This document shows positions 62,301 to 64,000 of a stretch of DNA of 64,000 nucleotides, piece after piece. Position 1 is the first letter of the stretch; every line of letters starts with the position of its first letter. The DNA lies in NCBI GenBank assembly GCA_963764565.1, contig CAVXTD010000027.1:1-64000 (forward strand). Reading direction: 5' to 3'. The position numbers and the translations under genes were made by a program. The notes beneath the pieces are model-generated. The model was not told the DNA's origin, did not search any database, and worked only from the letters and a program-made list of their open reading frames with translations. This DNA comes from DATBLE01 sp963764565. GTDB taxonomy: Bacteria > Actinomycetota > Thermoleophilia > Gaiellales > Gaiellaceae.

Positions 62301-63553
62301 CGGTGACGGTGGGCAAGACGGCGGTCGGCGCGTTGACGCATGCGCTTGGTGGCGGCTATTTGGAGGTGTCGGGTCGGTACGCGCTTGCCTCGGCGCAGTC
62401 GGTGACCAAGTTGAGCGCGTATGTGCAGGGTGGTGGGTCGGCGACGGCGGTGCGGGCGGTGATCTATGCGGATAGCGGCAACCAGCCGGGTGCGTTCGTT
62501 GCTGTCTCCCAGTCGGTGACGGTCGCCGCTGGTCAGGGGGCCGGCTGGGTTGATTTCCCGGTCTCGGGTTCGCCGACGCTGCCCGCGGGCCAGTACTGGC
62601 TTGGGTTGTGGGCGTCGAACACCAGTGCTCTGGGCTACTACGACAGTGTTTCGACTAGCGGCCGGTATGCGCCCTCGACGTTCTCGGCGGCCGGCAATCC
62701 GCCCGCGTCCTGGCCGGGTGGGGGCAGCTTCGACTCGCTCTCCTACTCCCTGTACGCGACGTTCGGCGAAACGGGGACGGGCGTTCCCGCCAACACCGTT
62801 TTGCCGGCGATCTCGGGTGTTGCCACTGAGGGGCAGGTGCTGAGTGCGGTGGACGGGGCGTGGTCGAACAGCCCGACGGGTTTTGCTTACCTGTGGCAGC
62901 GTTGCGACAGCGCGGGCGCGAACTGCGCCGGCATCGGCGGTGCGACTAGCTCGGCGTACGGGTTGGTTGCTGCTGATGTCGGTAGGACGTTGCGGGTGGT
63001 GGTGACGGCGACGAATGCGGTCGGCTCGGCGAGCGCGACTTCGGATCAGACCTCGCTTGTGCAGGCGGCGGCGGGGGCGCCGCCGGTGACGGTGGGCAAG
63101 ACGGCGGTCGGCGCGTTGACGCATGCGCTTGGTGGCGGCTATTTGGAGGTGTCGGGTCGGTACGCGCTTGCCTCGGCGCAGTCGGTGACCAAGTTGAGCG
63201 CGTATGTGCAGGGTGGTGGGTCGGCGACGGCGGTGCGGGCGGTGATCTATGCGGATAGCGGCAACCAGCCGGGTGCGTTCGTTGCTGTCTCCCAGTCGGT
63301 GACGGTCGCCGCTGGTCAGGGGGCCGGTTGGGTTGATTTCTCGGTCTCGGGTTCGCCGACGCTGCCCGCGGGCCAGTACTGGCTTGGGTTGTGGGCGTCG
63401 AACACCAGTGCTTTGGGCTACTACGACAGTGTTTCGACTAGCGGCCGGTATGCGCCCTCGACGTTCTCGGCGGCCGGCAATCCGCCCGCGTCCTGGCCGG
63501 GTGGGGGCAGCTTCGACTCGCTCTCCTACTCCCTGTACGCGACGCTCGGGTAG
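56382..63553 (+). CDS. Giant secreted TolB-propeller/FG-GAP/Ig-repeat protein, several frame slips
   Basis: This protein is about 2,390 residues. By alignment with the paralogue at 63758 the start is probably CTG 56442 (LRVRKWVRYLGASSS) after GAGGGAG, although GTG 56382 is open. The order is signal/anchor helix; TolB-like PD40 repeats (SPSWSPDGRRIVFEG, to ~57400); FG-GAP/VCBS repeats with calcium loops (NVADIDGDGKLDIVVAGDN, VGDLNGDGRPDLACD, to ~58600); Ig-like; a LamG-like segment (58980-59540); four further Ig-like repeats with one ~155-residue module (59860-60325); and three near-identical 783-bp Ig+module units. Slips occur near 58640, 58750-59040 and 60735-60880. It is a cell-surface or exported adhesion/matrix protein by architecture. 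Confidence 0.7.
61220..63553 (+). repeat. Three near-identical 783-bp tandem coding repeats
   Basis: The units begin at 61220, 62003 and 62786 (each CCCGCCAACACCGTTTTG); the last is cut by the TAG at 63551. Each encodes 261 residues: an Ig-like domain (GFAYLWQRCDSAGANCAGIG) and a module (VGALTHALGGGYLEVSGRYA to SLSYSLYATFG). Only a handful of bases differ among them (for example Arg/Ala/Gly at 61393, 62176 and 62959). Confidence 0.95.
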
Positions 63554-63757
63554 TGAGAGAGGGTCGTAGCCCGGGGGAGTGGTGGCGCCGGTGAGGACAT
63601 CTGCGAACCCGGGGCCGAGCCCATCGGTGCGGCCCAAGCTCGGCGAGTGTCTACTCGCGCTAGGTGCGCTATAGTCTCCGACTCTTCGCTAGAGCGCGAT
63701 CGACGTCTCTCCGGATGCCGGTTTCAACTCGCTGCGGCACGGGTAGAGAGGGTCTCC

Positions 63758-64000
63758 ATGAACGTTCGAAGGTGGCGTCGTCTGGTGGTTCTGTGCTGCG
63801 TGGCCGGGGCAGGCGTCCTGGCTGCGGTCGCTCAGGGGGATAGCGCTCCTCCGGGCTCGAGGATCGTTTTCGCGGTTGCCGCGAGTAACGGTTGGTCGAT
63901 CGCGTTGGCTCAGCCGGACGGGAGCAACCCGCGTACGATCGTGAGCGGGTCCGATCTGAGTCCCGAGCCCTCGCTCTCGCCCGATCGGAATCGGGTGGCC
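63758..64000 (+). CDS. TolB-like secreted protein, N-terminal part only
   Basis: MNVRRWRRLVVLCCVAGAGV is a signal peptide, followed by GDSAPPGSRIVFAVAASNGW, SIALAQPDGSNPRTIVSGSD and LSPEPSLSPDRNRVA. It is paralogous to residues ~20-120 of the giant protein upstream (DWAIVLAQPDGSQTRTVVGG, LSPEPALSPDAS), so two such genes lie in tandem. ATG 63758 is downstream of a purine-rich GAGAGGG. A TATAGT at 63670-63675 is a candidate -10. The gene continues beyond the window. Confidence 0.85.
   Translation, partial: MNVRRWRRLVVLCCVAGAGVLAAVAQGDSAPPGSRIVFAVAASNGWSIALAQPDGSNPRTIVSGSDLSPEPSLSPDRNRVA

Noticed and set aside
60512..63637. 1,041-residue open frame on the minus strand
   Set aside because: It is the mirror of the 783-bp repeats. 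The translated sequence is Arg-rich and repetitive with the same period and lacks any domain pattern.
1..64000. tRNA or rRNA genes
   Set aside because: I looked for T-loop-like GGTTCGA patterns; the hits seen (for example near 15798 and 31645) lie inside good coding sequence and have no cloverleaf around them.

Overview
The window reads as a stretch of a high-GC actinobacterial chromosome, most probably class Thermoleophilia (Gaiellales/Solirubrobacterales-like). This is an inference from the GC-rich codon choice, the very typical secreted 'WQRCDSxGxxC' Ig-like repeats, an Ehr-type complex-I-like operon, split NHEJ genes and the absence of any low-GC island. No rRNA, tRNA, CRISPR array or intact transposase was recognised. 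Many otherwise recognisable genes carry one or more frame breaks, while neighbours such as the 2-oxoacid oxidoreductase, fabF, pdxH, the DNA ligase and most of the Ehr operon are clean. That pattern suggests consensus indels in the assembly mixed with real decay, so broken genes are described by their restored content and the breaks are stated.

Layout. 1-8.4 kb: a graveyard and toxin-antitoxin-like region. It holds a shattered TM0106-type RecB-like nuclease, a Phd/PIN pair, four copies (plus a remnant) of a two-gene cassette ending in a DUF2283 protein, fragments of a restriction-modification locus on the other strand, a DUF429 gene, two covarying hairpins with the same loop, and a small two-gene module between direct repeats. 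8.7-10.5 kb: a PAS-GGDEF diguanylate cyclase and a VapBC pair. 10.6-13.6 kb: a clean three-gene pyruvate/2-oxoacid:ferredoxin oxidoreductase operon (gamma-delta fusion, alpha, beta). 13.6-16.35 kb: a secreted protein joining a thioester-like domain, Ig-like repeats and a class E/F-type sortase. 16.36-20.9 kb (minus): an unusual operon of an E1 alpha-beta fusion, a polysaccharide deacetylase and a lipoyl-domain protein whose catalytic half is a hexapeptide-repeat acyltransferase.

20.9-28 kb is mostly housekeeping: pdxH, a DUF4383-like membrane protein, a flavin reductase-like protein, a HAD phosphatase, fabF, and convergent NHEJ ligase and polymerase genes. 28.2-29.5 kb holds a glycosidase-like TIM-barrel protein. 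29.9-37.6 kb is a six-gene, translationally coupled energy-converting-hydrogenase-related (Ehr) operon ending in a universal stress protein; its large subunit lacks all [NiFe] ligands and its small subunit lacks the usual proximal-cluster cysteines. 38-42 kb: a beta-helix surface protein with a GDKGGX tail and a rhamnulose-phosphate aldolase/dehydrogenase fusion.

42-64 kb is an envelope-polysaccharide locus: methyltransferases, GT39- and GT2-type glycosyltransferases, a bi-domain oxidoreductase, an alpha/alpha-toroid enzyme, a secreted polysaccharide-lyase-like protein and a roughly 2,390-residue TolB/FG-GAP/Ig protein. The last two share a ~155-residue module that I cannot name. In the giant protein an Ig+module unit of exactly 783 bp is repeated three times almost identically. 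A second TolB-like paralogue begins at the right edge.

Functionally, the Por complex would supply reduced ferredoxin. The Ehr complex is a candidate ion-pumping membrane machine of unknown electron donor. The E1/lipoyl-acyltransferase/deacetylase operon, the sortase fusion and the 42-64 kb locus all point to a heavily decorated cell surface.
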